From Nitrosovibrio sp. Nv17 (lineage in GTDB: Bacteria; Pseudomonadota; Gammaproteobacteria; Burkholderiales; Nitrosomonadaceae), in assembly GCF_900119085.1 (NCBI RefSeq), contig NZ_FPIQ01000009.1, positions 42,600-98,627 of the forward strand: a DNA stretch of 56,028 nucleotides, read 5' to 3'. A model generated the notes under the pieces. The model was not told where the DNA came from. It worked only from the letters and a program-made list of their open reading frames with translations, and did no database searches. Shown here piece after piece: positions 7,765-17,586 of the stretch (its first letter is position 1; each line of letters starts with the position of its first letter). The position numbers and the translations under genes were made by a program.

Positions 7765-8847
7765 TTACGGAGCGGTCGCGCGGCGCTCGTACCAGACGCG
7801 CGAGCGGTTGACCACGCGCACGACCAGCAGCATGACCGGTACCTCGATCAGTACGCCGACCACCGTGGCCAGCGCCGCGCCGGAATGGAAGCCGAACAGG
7901 CTGATGGCCGCGGCCACCGCCAGCTCGAAGAAGTTGCTTGCGCCGATCAGCGCCGACGGGCAGGCGATACTGTGTTGCTCACCCGTCTGGCGGTTGAGCC
8001 AATAGGCGAGTGCGGAATTGAAGAATACCTGGATCAGGATCGGCACCGCGAGCATGGCGATGATTGGTGGCTGCTGCAGGATGGCTTCACCCTGGAAGGC
8101 GAACAGCAGCACCAGCGTCAGCAGCAGGGCCGCGATGGACAGCGGACCGATGCGCGCCAGTGCCCGGTCAAGCGCGGCCTGGCCGCGGCGCAGCCGCGCC
8201 CGGCGCCAGATCTGCGCGAGGACGACCGGAATGACGATATAGAGCACCACCGAAGTCAGGAGCGTCGCCCATGGAACGGCGATGGACGACAGGCCCAGCA
8301 GCAGCCCGACGATCGGCGCGAAGGCGAACACCATGATGAGATCGTTCAACGCCACCTGCGACAGCGTGAATATCGGATCGCCGCCGGTCAGCCGGCTCCA
8401 GACGAACACCATTGCCGTGCAGGGCGCGGTGGCCAGCAGGATCAGACCGGCGATGTAGCTGTCGATCTGATCGGCCGGCAGCCAGACAGCGAAGACATGA
8501 CGGAGGAAGATCCATGCCAGCAGTGCCATCGAGAACGGTTTGACCGCCCAGTTGACGAGCAGCGTGATGCCGATGCCGCGCCAGTATCGCTTGACCTGGC
8601 CGAGTGCGCCGAAGTCCACTTTCAGCAGCATGGGCACCACCATCATCCAGATCAGCAAGCCTACGGGCAGGTTCACCTGGGCCACTTCCATGCGACCGAT
8701 GGCCTGGAACACATCGGGCGCCAACTGCCCCAGAGCAATGCCGGTGATGATGCACAACGCCACCCACACGCTCAGATAACGCTCGAACCCGCCCAAGGCG
8801 GAGGGGCCTGCCGGCATATGGCCGGCCGTATCGGTTCCCGCGCTCAT
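7765..8847 (-). CDS. acr3: Arsenite efflux permease, ACR3 family
   Basis: Inner-membrane carrier that extrudes arsenite, last gene of the ars operon. The 360-residue protein is hydrophobic throughout, with about ten membrane segments. It carries the ACR3 signature region LATAPCTAMVFVWSRLTGGDP, including the conserved Cys that takes part in As(III) transport, and the second-half motif IGASNFFELAVAAAISLFG. I chose the ATG starting MSAGTDTAGH because the longer upstream sequence would overlap arsC. ACR3 is unrelated to the ArsB family despite the same role. Confidence 0.95.
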   Translation of the reverse strand: MSAGTDTAGHMPAGPSALGGFERYLSVWVALCIITGIALGQLAPDVFQAIGRMEVAQVNLPVGLLIWMMVVPMLLKVDFGALGQVKRYWRGIGITLLVNWAVKPFSMALLAWIFLRHVFAVWLPADQIDSYIAGLILLATAPCTAMVFVWSRLTGGDPIFTLSQVALNDLIMVFAFAPIVGLLLGLSSIAVPWATLLTSVVLYIVIPVVLAQIWRRARLRRGQAALDRALARIGPLSIAALLLTLVLLFAFQGEAILQQPPIIAMLAVPILIQVFFNSALAYWLNRQTGEQHSIACPSALIGASNFFELAVAAAISLFGFHSGAALATVVGVLIEVPVMLLVVRVVNRSRVWYERRATAP

Positions 8848-8857
8848 CGCGTTGCCT

Positions 8858-9355
8858 TCATTGGCAACCGATGTCGTGTAGCTTGCGCTGCAGTGACAGG
8901 GCATCCAGGTTTTTCAGCGGTAGCGACAGGAACAGTTCGATGCGCCGGCGCAGCGTGAGGGCTGTATCGTAGAACGCCTTGCGTTGTCGCTCCTCGCTGC
9001 CCTCGACGGCGGCGGGATCGGGTACGCCCCAGTGGGCCGAGACCGGCTTGCCCGGCCACAGCGGACACGACTCGCCGGCGGCGTTGCCGCACACGGTGAA
9101 GATGAAATCGAACACCGGTGCACCCGGCGCCCCGAACTCGTCCCAGCACTTGCTGCGGTAGCCCGCGATCGGCAGGTGCAGGCGCTCAAGCGTGGCAAGG
9201 GCCAGCGGATGCACTTTGCCCTTTGGGCGGCTGCCAGCCGAGAAGGCGCGGAAGCGCTCCCCGCCCAGTCCGTTGAGGATACCTTCGGCAAGGATGGAAC
9301 GCGCCGAATTGCCGGTGCAGATGAACAGTGTGTTGTAAGCGGGTTCCATGGTCAT
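8858..9355 (-). CDS. arsC: Arsenate reductase, low-molecular-weight phosphatase type
   Basis: Reduces arsenate to arsenite for export by the neighbouring permease. The 165-residue protein has the phosphatase P-loop CTGNSAR starting at Cys13 and two further cysteines in VCGNAAGESCPLW, so it belongs to the LMW-PTP-derived class that works by an intramolecular disulfide cascade with thioredoxin, not the glutaredoxin class. The C-terminal region after about residue 135 is longer than in minimal enzymes. A GAGG motif supports the first ATG, though the second Met (residue 3) is also possible. Confidence 0.95.
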   Translation of the reverse strand: MTMEPAYNTLFICTGNSARSILAEGILNGLGGERFRAFSAGSRPKGKVHPLALATLERLHLPIAGYRSKCWDEFGAPGAPVFDFIFTVCGNAAGESCPLWPGKPVSAHWGVPDPAAVEGSEERQRKAFYDTALTLRRRIELFLSLPLKNLDALSLQRKLHDIGCQ

Positions 9356-9367
9356 GCGCGCCTCGCT

Positions 9368-9832
9368 TCAGCAGCAGGGAGCAGCCGGTCTTGCGGACGC
9401 GTGGCCACCGTCGGGAGGACAGCAGGCGGCTGCGGCATCCGCTGCGGATTGGGGCGCCTCGGTGAATACCGGAATGTCGCCCAGCGTGTGAAAATGCTCC
9501 CAGGCCACGCCCTGCGGATCGGTGATCCAGTGCTTCCCGCTGCGCGCGTAGCAGCAGCTCGTGATGCCCTCGTCCTGCAGGGCCGCGTCGACCGCCTGCG
9601 CGCGGGCCTTCAAGGCGGCCAGCTCTTCGGCGTCGTCGGTCTGGATGCCCAGATGATCGATGCCCGGTTTGCTGCCGCGCGTGGAAATGGCAAAGTTGAC
9701 CGGCGGGTCCTCGAGCATCCATTTCGCGTAGTCGGCCTCGACGCGCGCCGGCTGCGCGGCGAACAGCCGGGAGTAGAAGCCGATGCTGCGATTCAGGTCA
9801 TCGACGTGCAGATGGACGTGGAAGCGTTTCAT
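9368..9832 (-). CDS. arsI: ArsI/CadI-family dioxygenase (organoarsenical C-As lyase)
   Basis: VOC-fold iron enzyme of 154 residues. ArsI cleaves the carbon-arsenic bond of trivalent methyl- and arylarsenicals. The family's iron ligands correspond here to His5, His60 and Glu112, and the substrate-binding vicinal cysteine pair to Cys93-Cys94 in GITSCCYARSGK. The C-terminus carries two more Cys pairs (AACCPP and a final PCC). I chose the ATG starting MKRFHVHLHVDD, since the upstream extension overlaps arsR. Some members (CadI) respond to cadmium, but the ars context favours organoarsenical degradation. Confidence 0.9.
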   Translation of the reverse strand: MKRFHVHLHVDDLNRSIGFYSRLFAAQPARVEADYAKWMLEDPPVNFAISTRGSKPGIDHLGIQTDDAEELAALKARAQAVDAALQDEGITSCCYARSGKHWITDPQGVAWEHFHTLGDIPVFTEAPQSAADAAAACCPPDGGHASARPAAPCC

Positions 9833-9843
9833 GTGGGTTCCTT

Positions 9844-10173
9844 TCAGCAGACCATGCAGGCACGGGAAGGATCGTTGGCCTCGCACACGCCGCCCTGGCA
9901 GCAGTGCTCGGTCAGGTAGCCGAGCAGCCCGTTCATGCGGGTGAAGTCGGCGCGGTAGATCAGGTTGCGGCCCTGCTGCTCGATGGTGACCAGGCCGGCA
10001 TGGGCCAGCTCCTTCAGGTGGAAGGACAAGGTGTTGCGGGCCACGTCGAGCTGGTCGGCCAGTACGCTGGGGGTAAGCCCTTCGGCGCCGGCGACGACCA
10101 GGGCGCGGAATACGCGCAACCGCTGGGCATGGGCCAGGGCATTCAGGGCGGAGACAGCCTGATCTTCATTCAT
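9844..10173 (-). CDS. arsR: ArsR-family arsenite-responsive repressor
   Basis: Winged-helix repressor of 109 residues, first gene of the operon. The recognition helix region is ARNTLSFHLKELAHAGLV. Unlike the plasmid R773 type, it has no CxC motif in that helix; the likely As(III) thiols are C-terminal: Cys91, Cys92 and Cys97 (EHCCQGGVC), plus Cys106 and Cys109. This is the arrangement known from the Acidithiobacillus ferrooxidans ArsR. It should bind the palindrome immediately upstream and release it on arsenite binding. Confidence 0.95.
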   Translation of the reverse strand: MNEDQAVSALNALAHAQRLRVFRALVVAGAEGLTPSVLADQLDVARNTLSFHLKELAHAGLVTIEQQGRNLIYRADFTRMNGLLGYLTEHCCQGGVCEANDPSRACMVC

Positions 10174-10174
10174 A

Positions 10175-10208
10175 ATTCAATAATACAACATTTATTGAAT
10201 CAATACAA
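10175..10208 (-). promoter_or_regulatory. ars promoter and ArsR operator; possibly leaderless transcript
   Basis: A perfect 9-bp inverted repeat ATTCAATAA-N8-TTATTGAAT spans 10175-10200. On the minus strand it overlaps a promoter: TTGTAT (10208-10203), a 17-base spacer and TATTAT (10185-10180). A repressor on the palindrome would cover the -10 box. Only six bases separate the -10 box from the arsR ATG, so transcription would begin at about the start codon itself and the mRNA may be leaderless. Confidence 0.75.
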
Positions 10209-10645
10209 GGAAAAAATACGCTGTGAGCTTCCGCGTGTCGCGGCGTGCCGCCATTGGAATCGCGCTGCGCCCTGCCTCATGCCGTCGCGGACGCCCGGAC
10301 CGTTCGGGCAGCGTGCATGTATGAAGTTCGCGGAATCGGGGTCATGCATGCCGAAAATCCCCCTTATCCTTCACCGGCGCCCGAGCTTCGACGCCACCAT
10401 GTTCCGGCCGTCGTGCTGAACCTTTCCCGACAGCGGCTGTTGCGGGTATCATTGCCTGTTTTTTTGGGAATTTCGATCAGAACTCATCGGTTCCATCGAT
10501 AAAAATCCATAATAATTTGAAAAACAAGGATAGAATCTCCAGTTCCGCATATTTGTCCATGTATTCTATGCTGTTTTTACCTAGATAAGGTAGCGCTATA
10601 TTTAATAAGTATGTATGTGAAGCCGACCAACTGAGGATGACCGGA
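10209..10645. other. Intergenic region between ars operon and lipoprotein gene
   Basis: About 440 bases with no supported gene. The last 150 bases (from about 10490) are distinctly AT-rich and probably hold the promoter of the downstream lipoprotein gene, but I cannot pick one -35/-10 pair with confidence. Confidence 0.5.
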
Positions 10646-12043
10646 ATGGAATTCAATCACAAGAAAGGCGGGATGTGCCGGCGCTTGATGCCTCTGGCAT
10701 TCGTCGTGGGCCTGTCCGCCTGCGGCGATAACGGGGGATCCGCGCCGGCCGCCGGCGGCGGCAAGAGCGGGGCCAGCAGCGGGAGCGCGCAGACGGGGGC
10801 GGGCGCCGGCAGGCTGCTGGACGGTGCGGTGGAAGGGGTCGCCTACGTCGCCCCGGGCGGTTCCGGTACCACGGATGAAAATGGGGCATTCAATTTCAAC
10901 TACGGGGACACGGTCGAATTCAAGCTTGGCGGGCTGAGCCTCGGCAAGGCGAAGGGCGCGGCGATCGTGACGCCGATCGAGCTGGCGGACGGCAGCGAGA
11001 AGCGGCTGCCGAACCTGCTGGTGCTGCTCCAGTCGCTGGATGCGGACGGCGATCCGGGCAACGGCATTTCGATCCCGGCCGCCGCCGCGTCGGCGCTGGA
11101 CGCCGCGCTCGACCTGGAAGGCGATCCCTCGGCGCTGGCCGCCTCACCCGCGCTGCAGAAGGCCCGGGATGCGGCGGGCATAGCCGGGCCGGCGCGGACG
11201 CCGGAGGAGGCCAGCGCCCATTTTCTCGCCCAGGCCGTCGGCTGGTTCGGCACCCATATCTGGATTCGGCAGGACGATACGGCGACGTCCGTCATCCGCT
11301 TCTCGCGTGACGGCACGGGCGAGTATCTGGCGGGGGACGCCACCCCGGACGATTCCTGCGATACCAACCGCGTCTGCGGGGGCAGCCTGGTCAGCACGGC
11401 CGGGGTGGAGTACGGGACGCTGAAGTTCACCGAGGCGGATACGCGGGGATTCAAGGTGGCGGCGCAGCTGGCGATCGATACCAACCGCCACGCCGGCCTG
11501 TCGCACCCGCGGCCCAACTGGAGAATCCGCAGCGACGGCGAGGATCTGATCGCGTCGGACATCTTCACGGTGCAGAGGGAGCGCGAGCAGAAGAGCCTGT
11601 TCGGGGAATTGTTCCACATCGCCGGGACGCTCGAGATCAGCTCGGAGCACGAGGAGATCAAGACCGAGGTCAAGGAGAACCGCTACGCCAGGCTGGAGAA
11701 CGATCCCAAGGGCATCGTCGGCGCCTGGGCATCCGACCCTGCCGCCATCAAGACGCCGCTCTACGTATTCCTGCCCAGCGGCAAGTACATGCTGATCGAT
11801 CCGGTCGGGGACGTGGCGGCGGCGGGGCGCGAAAGCTGCGGCGGCCCGGGGGTCGAGTTCGCCTCCTATACCCACGACGCCGGCGGCGCGCTGACCATCC
11901 GCAGCTTCACCTACGATACCAACGGCTGCGCGGGTTTCTCGGGGAAGGAGGCGGATGCGTTCCGGCTGGAGGGCGACGGCAACACCGCCACCCTGGTGGC
12001 CAAGGACGGCACCTCCCTGACGCTGCACCGGGTTTCCCGGTAG
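10646..12043 (+). CDS. Uncharacterised lipoprotein with adhesin-like N-terminal repeat
   Basis: A 465-residue predicted lipoprotein: basic N-terminus, hydrophobic stretch and lipobox VGLSAC, then a Gly/Ser/Ala-rich linker. Next comes a domain of the form GAVEGVAYVAPGGSGTTDENG ... VEFKLGGLSLG ... VTPIEL, a pattern recurring in bacterial surface proteins. The rest resembles no family I know; it contains three short DTN/DTNR stretches and alternating beta-like sequence, suggesting a beta-rich secreted domain. The second in-frame ATG (MEFNHKK) has GAGG nine bases upstream and is preferred over the one nine bases earlier. Function unknown; probably outer-membrane anchored. Confidence 0.7.
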   Translation: MEFNHKKGGMCRRLMPLAFVVGLSACGDNGGSAPAAGGGKSGASSGSAQTGAGAGRLLDGAVEGVAYVAPGGSGTTDENGAFNFNYGDTVEFKLGGLSLGKAKGAAIVTPIELADGSEKRLPNLLVLLQSLDADGDPGNGISIPAAAASALDAALDLEGDPSALAASPALQKARDAAGIAGPARTPEEASAHFLAQAVGWFGTHIWIRQDDTATSVIRFSRDGTGEYLAGDATPDDSCDTNRVCGGSLVSTAGVEYGTLKFTEADTRGFKVAAQLAIDTNRHAGLSHPRPNWRIRSDGEDLIASDIFTVQREREQKSLFGELFHIAGTLEISSEHEEIKTEVKENRYARLENDPKGIVGAWASDPAAIKTPLYVFLPSGKYMLIDPVGDVAAAGRESCGGPGVEFASYTHDAGGALTIRSFTYDTNGCAGFSGKEADAFRLEGDGNTATLVAKDGTSLTLHRVSR

Positions 12044-12185
12044 TTCCGGCCCGGCCGCCAGCGGGCGACCCGGCACAATGCGCCGCGTGGTATGCTTGCT
12101 GCCGGCTTGGCGGCCACGCTCCCGTCCCCCGGGTCGGGAGGGGCGAGGCCAGGCACATCTTTATCATCCAATCGGGGAGACGCAC

Positions 12186-12788
12186 ATGAAGCGATGGATT
12201 TCCGGTGCCATTGTCCTGCTCGGTCTGGCGGGCTGCGCGACCGTCGGCCAGAAGTCGGTGGTGGACTACATGGATGCCGCCACGGCGGCCCGGGAACGGG
12301 GCGACTGGGAGGGTGCCCGCGCCCTCTACGCGCGCTCGTTCGAGGACGCCAATCTGGCGCACACCAGTCCCCGCTTCCGTGCCGTCCTGCACTACGAATA
12401 TGGCCGGGCACTGGGCGTGACCTGCCAGTTCCGCAAGGCGGAGGAGGAGCTCACGGCGGCCCACGACCTGGACAAGAAGTCCGGCGGCGTGTTCTACATT
12501 TCCCTGGCGGAACTGGCGCGCCTCAATCTGGCGCAGAAGAAGTACGCCGAAGCCGCCGGATACTTCGAGCGCGTGCTGGTCGAACTGGATCCGCAGATCA
12601 TCGCCAAGAAGGCGCCGGATTTCTATGTCGCCGTCCTTGAGGACCATGCGCTGGCCCTGGCCGGGGCGGGCCGGCAGCAGGAGGCGGACGATGTCTCGAA
12701 GCGTGCAGCAGCCATCAGGGCCGAGGATCCGGAGGCGGAATCCTGGGCCGGCGACGAGCGTACTCCCTACGGTACGCGCTGCAAGTAG
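12186..12788 (+). CDS. TPR-like lipoprotein
   Basis: A 200-residue lipoprotein: signal MKRWISGAIVLLGLAGCA with the lipobox LAGC. The mature part is helical with tetratricopeptide-like pairs (YMDAATAARERGDWEGARALY, FRKAEEELTAAHDLD, KYAEAAGYFERVLVELD). Such proteins usually act as scaffolds in envelope or surface-polymer machinery. It follows the other lipoprotein by 142 bp and converges on cbbR. Specific function not recognisable. Confidence 0.8.
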   Translation: MKRWISGAIVLLGLAGCATVGQKSVVDYMDAATAARERGDWEGARALYARSFEDANLAHTSPRFRAVLHYEYGRALGVTCQFRKAEEELTAAHDLDKKSGGVFYISLAELARLNLAQKKYAEAAGYFERVLVELDPQIIAKKAPDFYVAVLEDHALALAGAGRQQEADDVSKRAAAIRAEDPEAESWAGDERTPYGTRCK

Positions 12789-12795
12789 ATCCCGG

Positions 12796-13773
12796 TCAGG
12801 GAGCCTTCCCGCCTCCGGCGCCCTGCCGCGACGGGCGGGGCCTCCCTGCGATGGAATGGCGTGACAGGCCGCCCAGGTAGCGGGGCGCCTGCTGCAGGTA
12901 TTCCAGGAACGCCTGCGCGATGAGGGACAGCTGCTTGCCCGAGGGGTAGGCGTAGTACCAGAGGCGCTCGATGGGAAAGCCCTGCACGTCGAGCGGGATC
13001 AGCTGGCCCCTGGGCGCCTCCGTATCCAGCGCCAGGGCGTGGCGCGACAGCACCGAAATCCCCAGCCCTCCGATGATCGCCTGCTTGATCGCCTCGTTGC
13101 TGCCCAGCTCCATCCGCACCTTCAGCTTCAGGTCGTGCCGGGAGAAGAAGCGCTCCGTCGCCCTGCGCGTGCCGGAGCCGGCCTCGCGCAGGATGAAGGG
13201 CTCTTCGCCGATACGCTCGATCGGAATGTCCCGGACATGGGCGAGCGGGTGCCTGGCGGAGGCGAGCACGACGAGCGGGTTGTCCAGGAACGCCTCGGCC
13301 ACCGCATCCACCTCGTCCGGCAACTGGCCCAGGACGTAGAGGTCGTCCTGGTTGCTCATCAGGCGCTCCAGCACGCGCTCGTGATTCGTCACCTTGAGCG
13401 CGACCTCTATCCCGGGGTACTTCTGGCAGAACATGCCCAGCAGGCGCGAGGCGAAGTACTTCGCCGTGGTGACGACGGCGAGCCGGAGCTTGCCGGCCTT
13501 CAGCCCCTTCATGTCCGAGGCGATCATCGCGAAGCGGTCGAGATGTTCGAACACGGCCAGGCAGGTGCGGTGCAGTTCGTGTCCCGCATCCGTCAGGTAA
13601 ATCTTCTTGCCGATCTGCTCGAACAGGGGCAGGCCGACATCCTCCGCCAGCTTCTTGACCTGCATCGAGGCCGTCGGCTGGGTCAGGAACAATTCCTCGG
13701 AAGCGCGGGTGAAGCTTTTCAGGCGGGCGACCGCCTCGAAGACTTGTAGCTGGCGCAGCGTGCTATGGCGCAT
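12796..13773 (-). CDS. cbbR: LysR-type regulator of the RuBisCO operon (CbbR)
   Basis: 325-residue LysR-family regulator: N-terminal winged helix (residues 1-60, LKSFTRASEELFLTQPTASMQVKKLAEDVGLPLFEQ) and the two-lobed effector domain. It is divergent from cbbL with a 152-bp shared control region, the standard CbbR arrangement, and its sequence has the CbbR-like FILREAGSGTRRATERFF segment. CbbR activates Calvin-cycle genes in response to metabolites such as RuBP, PEP or NADPH. The low-complexity tail after residue ~305 is longer than usual. Confidence 0.93.
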   Translation of the reverse strand: MRHSTLRQLQVFEAVARLKSFTRASEELFLTQPTASMQVKKLAEDVGLPLFEQIGKKIYLTDAGHELHRTCLAVFEHLDRFAMIASDMKGLKAGKLRLAVVTTAKYFASRLLGMFCQKYPGIEVALKVTNHERVLERLMSNQDDLYVLGQLPDEVDAVAEAFLDNPLVVLASARHPLAHVRDIPIERIGEEPFILREAGSGTRRATERFFSRHDLKLKVRMELGSNEAIKQAIIGGLGISVLSRHALALDTEAPRGQLIPLDVQGFPIERLWYYAYPSGKQLSLIAQAFLEYLQQAPRYLGGLSRHSIAGRPRPSRQGAGGGKAP

Positions 13774-13784
13774 CCGCGTTCCTT

Positions 13785-13806
13785 ATCATAGATGTGCGAC
13801 TATGAT
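13785..13806. promoter_or_regulatory. Candidate CbbR operator between cbbR and cbbL
   Basis: A perfect 7-bp dyad ATCATAG-N8-CTATGAT lies 12 bases from the cbbR start and about 120 bases before cbbL. It contains the T-N11-A core of LysR-type sites. A further half-site (GCATAGA) follows at once. The region is AT-rich compared with the flanking genes. Confidence 0.7.
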
Positions 13807-13871
13807 TAGCATAGACACATTTGATTGTTATTTATGGTAATTAAATTCTACTATTTCCCTCACCCTTTTAG

Positions 13872-15401
<1,530 letters not shown>

Positions 15402-15428
15402 GAACCTTACACGAGGAGTCAAATCGTC

Positions 15429-15863
15429 ATGATGACCAATTCAGGCAACCGGCTCACGCAGGGCCAGTTCTCCTTCCTGCCTCCGCTGACGGACAAGCAG
15501 ATTTCGTCGCAGATCAAGTACGCGCTGAAGAACGGCTGGGCGATCGGGATCGAATACACCGACGATCCCCATCCGCGCAACACCTTCTGGGAGATGTTCG
15601 GCAACCCGATGTTCGACCTGAAGGATCCCGCAGGGATACTGATGGAGATCAACAGCTGCCGCAAGACCTTCCCGAACCACTACATCCGCGTCACGGCCTT
15701 CAATGCCACGCGCGGGGTGGAAAGCCCGACCATGTCCTACATCGTGAACAGGCCCAAGAACGAACCGGGCTTCCATCTGGTGCGGGAGGAAAAATCGGGC
15801 AGGAGCGTCGGCTACGCAATCCATTCCTATGCGACCGACAAACCCGAGGGAGACCGGTACTGA
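15429..15863 (+). CDS. cbbS: RuBisCO small subunit, red type
   Basis: 144-residue small subunit that caps the L8 core. It has the small-subunit core (LPPLTDKQISSQIKYALKNGWAIGIEY ... HPRNTFWEMFGNPMFDL) and the C-terminal extension after about residue 115 that forms beta-hairpins in the central channel of red-type enzymes and replaces the long loop of green-type subunits. It begins with ATGATG, so either Met may start. It lies 27 bp after cbbL and is surely co-transcribed with it. Confidence 0.97.
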   Translation: MMTNSGNRLTQGQFSFLPPLTDKQISSQIKYALKNGWAIGIEYTDDPHPRNTFWEMFGNPMFDLKDPAGILMEINSCRKTFPNHYIRVTAFNATRGVESPTMSYIVNRPKNEPGFHLVREEKSGRSVGYAIHSYATDKPEGDRY

Positions 15864-15880
15864 GAAGCGCCACCGTAGAT

Positions 15881-15912
15881 GGGTGCTCCCGTGTTTCAGG
15901 AGGAGCACCCAC
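15881..15912 (+). terminator. Strong hairpin after cbbS (attenuator or stabiliser)
   Basis: A perfect 10-bp stem TGGGTGCTCC / GGAGCACCCA with a 12-base loop lies 18 bases after the cbbS stop. No T-run follows, so a simple intrinsic terminator is unlikely; it may protect the cbbLS mRNA end or reduce read-through into cbbX. Confidence 0.6.
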
Positions 15913-15949
15913 GACCCAGGGACACCCGGCCGGCCAGGCCGGGAACGCA

Positions 15950-15975
15950 CTCTCCCTTCGAGCGAAGGGAGAGTT
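15950..15975 (+). terminator. Second hairpin between cbbS and cbbX
   Basis: An 11-bp perfect stem ACTCTCCCTTC / GAAGGGAGAGT with a four-base loop GAGC. A short TT follows. With the preceding hairpin it makes a double-hairpin spacer between the abundant RuBisCO message and the activase gene. Confidence 0.6.
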
Positions 15976-16089
15976 TGCGCATGATGGGCCTGAATCCAAG
16001 TCCGGCCTGCCTGTCCCGATCCAATCCCGGCCGCGATGCGAACCGTCGGCGGGAATTCCGGAATAACCTGATGCGGGGTTTAACGATAT

Positions 16090-17037
16090 ATGTCCAAGCA
16101 ATCCAAGAATCCAAAGGCCGCTGAAACCGTGTCGATCGACCTGGATGCCGAGTTTCGCGACTCCAACATCCGGGAGGTGCTGGAAAAACTCGACAAGGAG
16201 CTCATAGGGCTGAAGCCGGTCAAGACCCGCATCCATGAAATCGCGGCGCTGCTGCTGGTCGACCGCGTGCGCAAGCAACTGGAGCTGACCGCGGGGGCGC
16301 CGAGCCTGCACATGTGTTTCACCGGGAACCCTGGGACCGGCAAGACCACGGTGGCCTCCCGCATGTCCGAGATCCTGCACCGCCTGGGCTACGTGCGCGA
16401 GGGGCACCTCGTGTCAGTGACCCGCGACGACCTGGTCGGCCAGTATATCGGCCACACCGCGCCGAAGACCAAGGAAGTGATCAAGAAGGCGATGGGGGGT
16501 GTGCTGTTCATCGATGAAGCGTATTATCTTTATAAACCGGAGAACGAACGCGACTATGGCGCCGAATCCATCGAGATCCTGCTGCAGACGATGGAGAACA
16601 ACCGCGACGACCTGGTCGTCATCCTGGCGGGCTACAAGGACAGAATGGACAAATTCTTCCAGAGCAACCCCGGCATGCGCTCGCGCATCGCGCACCACGT
16701 GGACTTCCCGGATTACGGGGCGGACGAACTGGTGGCGATCGCCAGGCTGATGCTGGCGGGCCAGAACTACCGCTTCAGTCCCGAAGGGGAGGCCGCGTTC
16801 GGCGAGTACATCCGCCTGCGCATGAAGCTGGAATACTTTGCGAATGCCCGCTCGGTGCGCAACGCGCTGGACCGTGCCAGGCTGCGCCAGGCGAACCGCC
16901 TGTTCACCGGCGCGAAGAAGGCATTGACCAGCACCGACCTGATGACGATCGAGGCGGAAGACATCAGGGCCAGCCGCGTATTCCTGGAAGGCGAGCCCGA
17001 CGAGGTCCCGGCGGGCGATGCGCAACAGGGGCCGTGA
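16090..17037 (+). CDS. cbbX: Red-type RuBisCO activase CbbX (AAA+ ATPase)
   Basis: Hexameric AAA+ ATPase that removes inhibitory sugar phosphates from red-type RuBisCO by transiently pulling the large-subunit C-terminus into its pore. In this 315-residue protein the Walker A motif is GNPGTGKT (79-86), Walker B is [10 protein letters not shown] with Asp142-Glu143, and the pore loop is YIGHTAPKT starting at Tyr119. Sensor and arginine residues follow in [16 protein letters not shown]. RuBP allosterically activates known homologues. It lies 226 bp after cbbS, behind two hairpins. Confidence 0.96.
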   Translation: MSKQSKNPKAAETVSIDLDAEFRDSNIREVLEKLDKELIGLKPVKTRIHEIAALLLVDRVRKQLELTAGAPSLHMCFTGNPGTGKTTVASRMSEILHRLGYVREGHLVSVTRDDLVGQYIGHTAPKTKEVIKKAMGGVLFIDEAYYLYKPENERDYGAESIEILLQTMENNRDDLVVILAGYKDRMDKFFQSNPGMRSRIAHHVDFPDYGADELVAIARLMLAGQNYRFSPEGEAAFGEYIRLRMKLEYFANARSVRNALDRARLRQANRLFTGAKKALTSTDLMTIEAEDIRASRVFLEGEPDEVPAGDAQQGP

Positions 17038-17056
17038 AGAGAGAGTTCATGGGATA

Positions 17057-17413
17057 ATGTACGACACGGATGTGCTGGAGCGCCCCTGGCGCGTCTTTCC
17101 CAAGGAAATGGAGGCGGCCTGCTACAACAGGGGTCATCTGGCGATCATTCGGCTGGGCGCGCCGGTACGGGTGGCGCTGCAGCGGCACCGCGGCCTGGAG
17201 GTGATCCTGGAGCGGGACGTGTGGCTGTGCGTCGACAGCTATGCGGAGGATCAGCCGGTGCTGGCGTGGCGGACGTTCCAGACCAGGGAGCGCACCGACC
17301 TGCACCGGCCGGTGGGGTGCGAATTGTGGCTGTACCACAGCTGCGCCGGCCTCGTCATGGGGTCGGCCCTGGAGGACCTGCACCAGGTGCTCGAGAAGCT
17401 GCCGGTGAAGTGA
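17057..17413 (+). CDS. Conserved-looking hypothetical protein downstream of cbbX
   Basis: A 118-residue soluble protein I do not recognise. It opens MYDTDVLERPWRVFPKEMEAACYN and contains a repeated beta-like pattern (VRVALQRHRGLEVILERDVWLCVDSY) and three cysteines. The gene starts 19 bp after cbbX and runs in the same direction, so it is most likely part of the cbb operon. Codon use matches its neighbours. A role in RuBisCO assembly or regulation is possible from position only. Confidence 0.7.
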   Translation: MYDTDVLERPWRVFPKEMEAACYNRGHLAIIRLGAPVRVALQRHRGLEVILERDVWLCVDSYAEDQPVLAWRTFQTRERTDLHRPVGCELWLYHSCAGLVMGSALEDLHQVLEKLPVK

Positions 17414-17586
17414 CTCCTGAGGCGGGCGGCGCATGCCTCGCCCTTCGGCTTTCATGTAGCCTTACGTGTAACCTGAATCCCACCTGCTTACGCCAAGAAC
17501 AAGCGAACTAATCCGAGCCAGCAGGATCGCAACGATTTCTGCTAGTTGATCGCTCTGCTGATGGAAGCATTCAAAAAGAGAATGTC

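Noticed and set aside
8858-9355. ArsC as an ordinary low-molecular-weight protein tyrosine phosphatase
   Set aside because: The CTGNSAR loop, the extra cysteine pair and placement within the ars operon fit arsenate reductase.
16090-17037. CbbX as a general AAA+ (SpoVK-like) protein
   Set aside because: The pore motif and position directly after red-type cbbLS fit the RuBisCO activase specifically.
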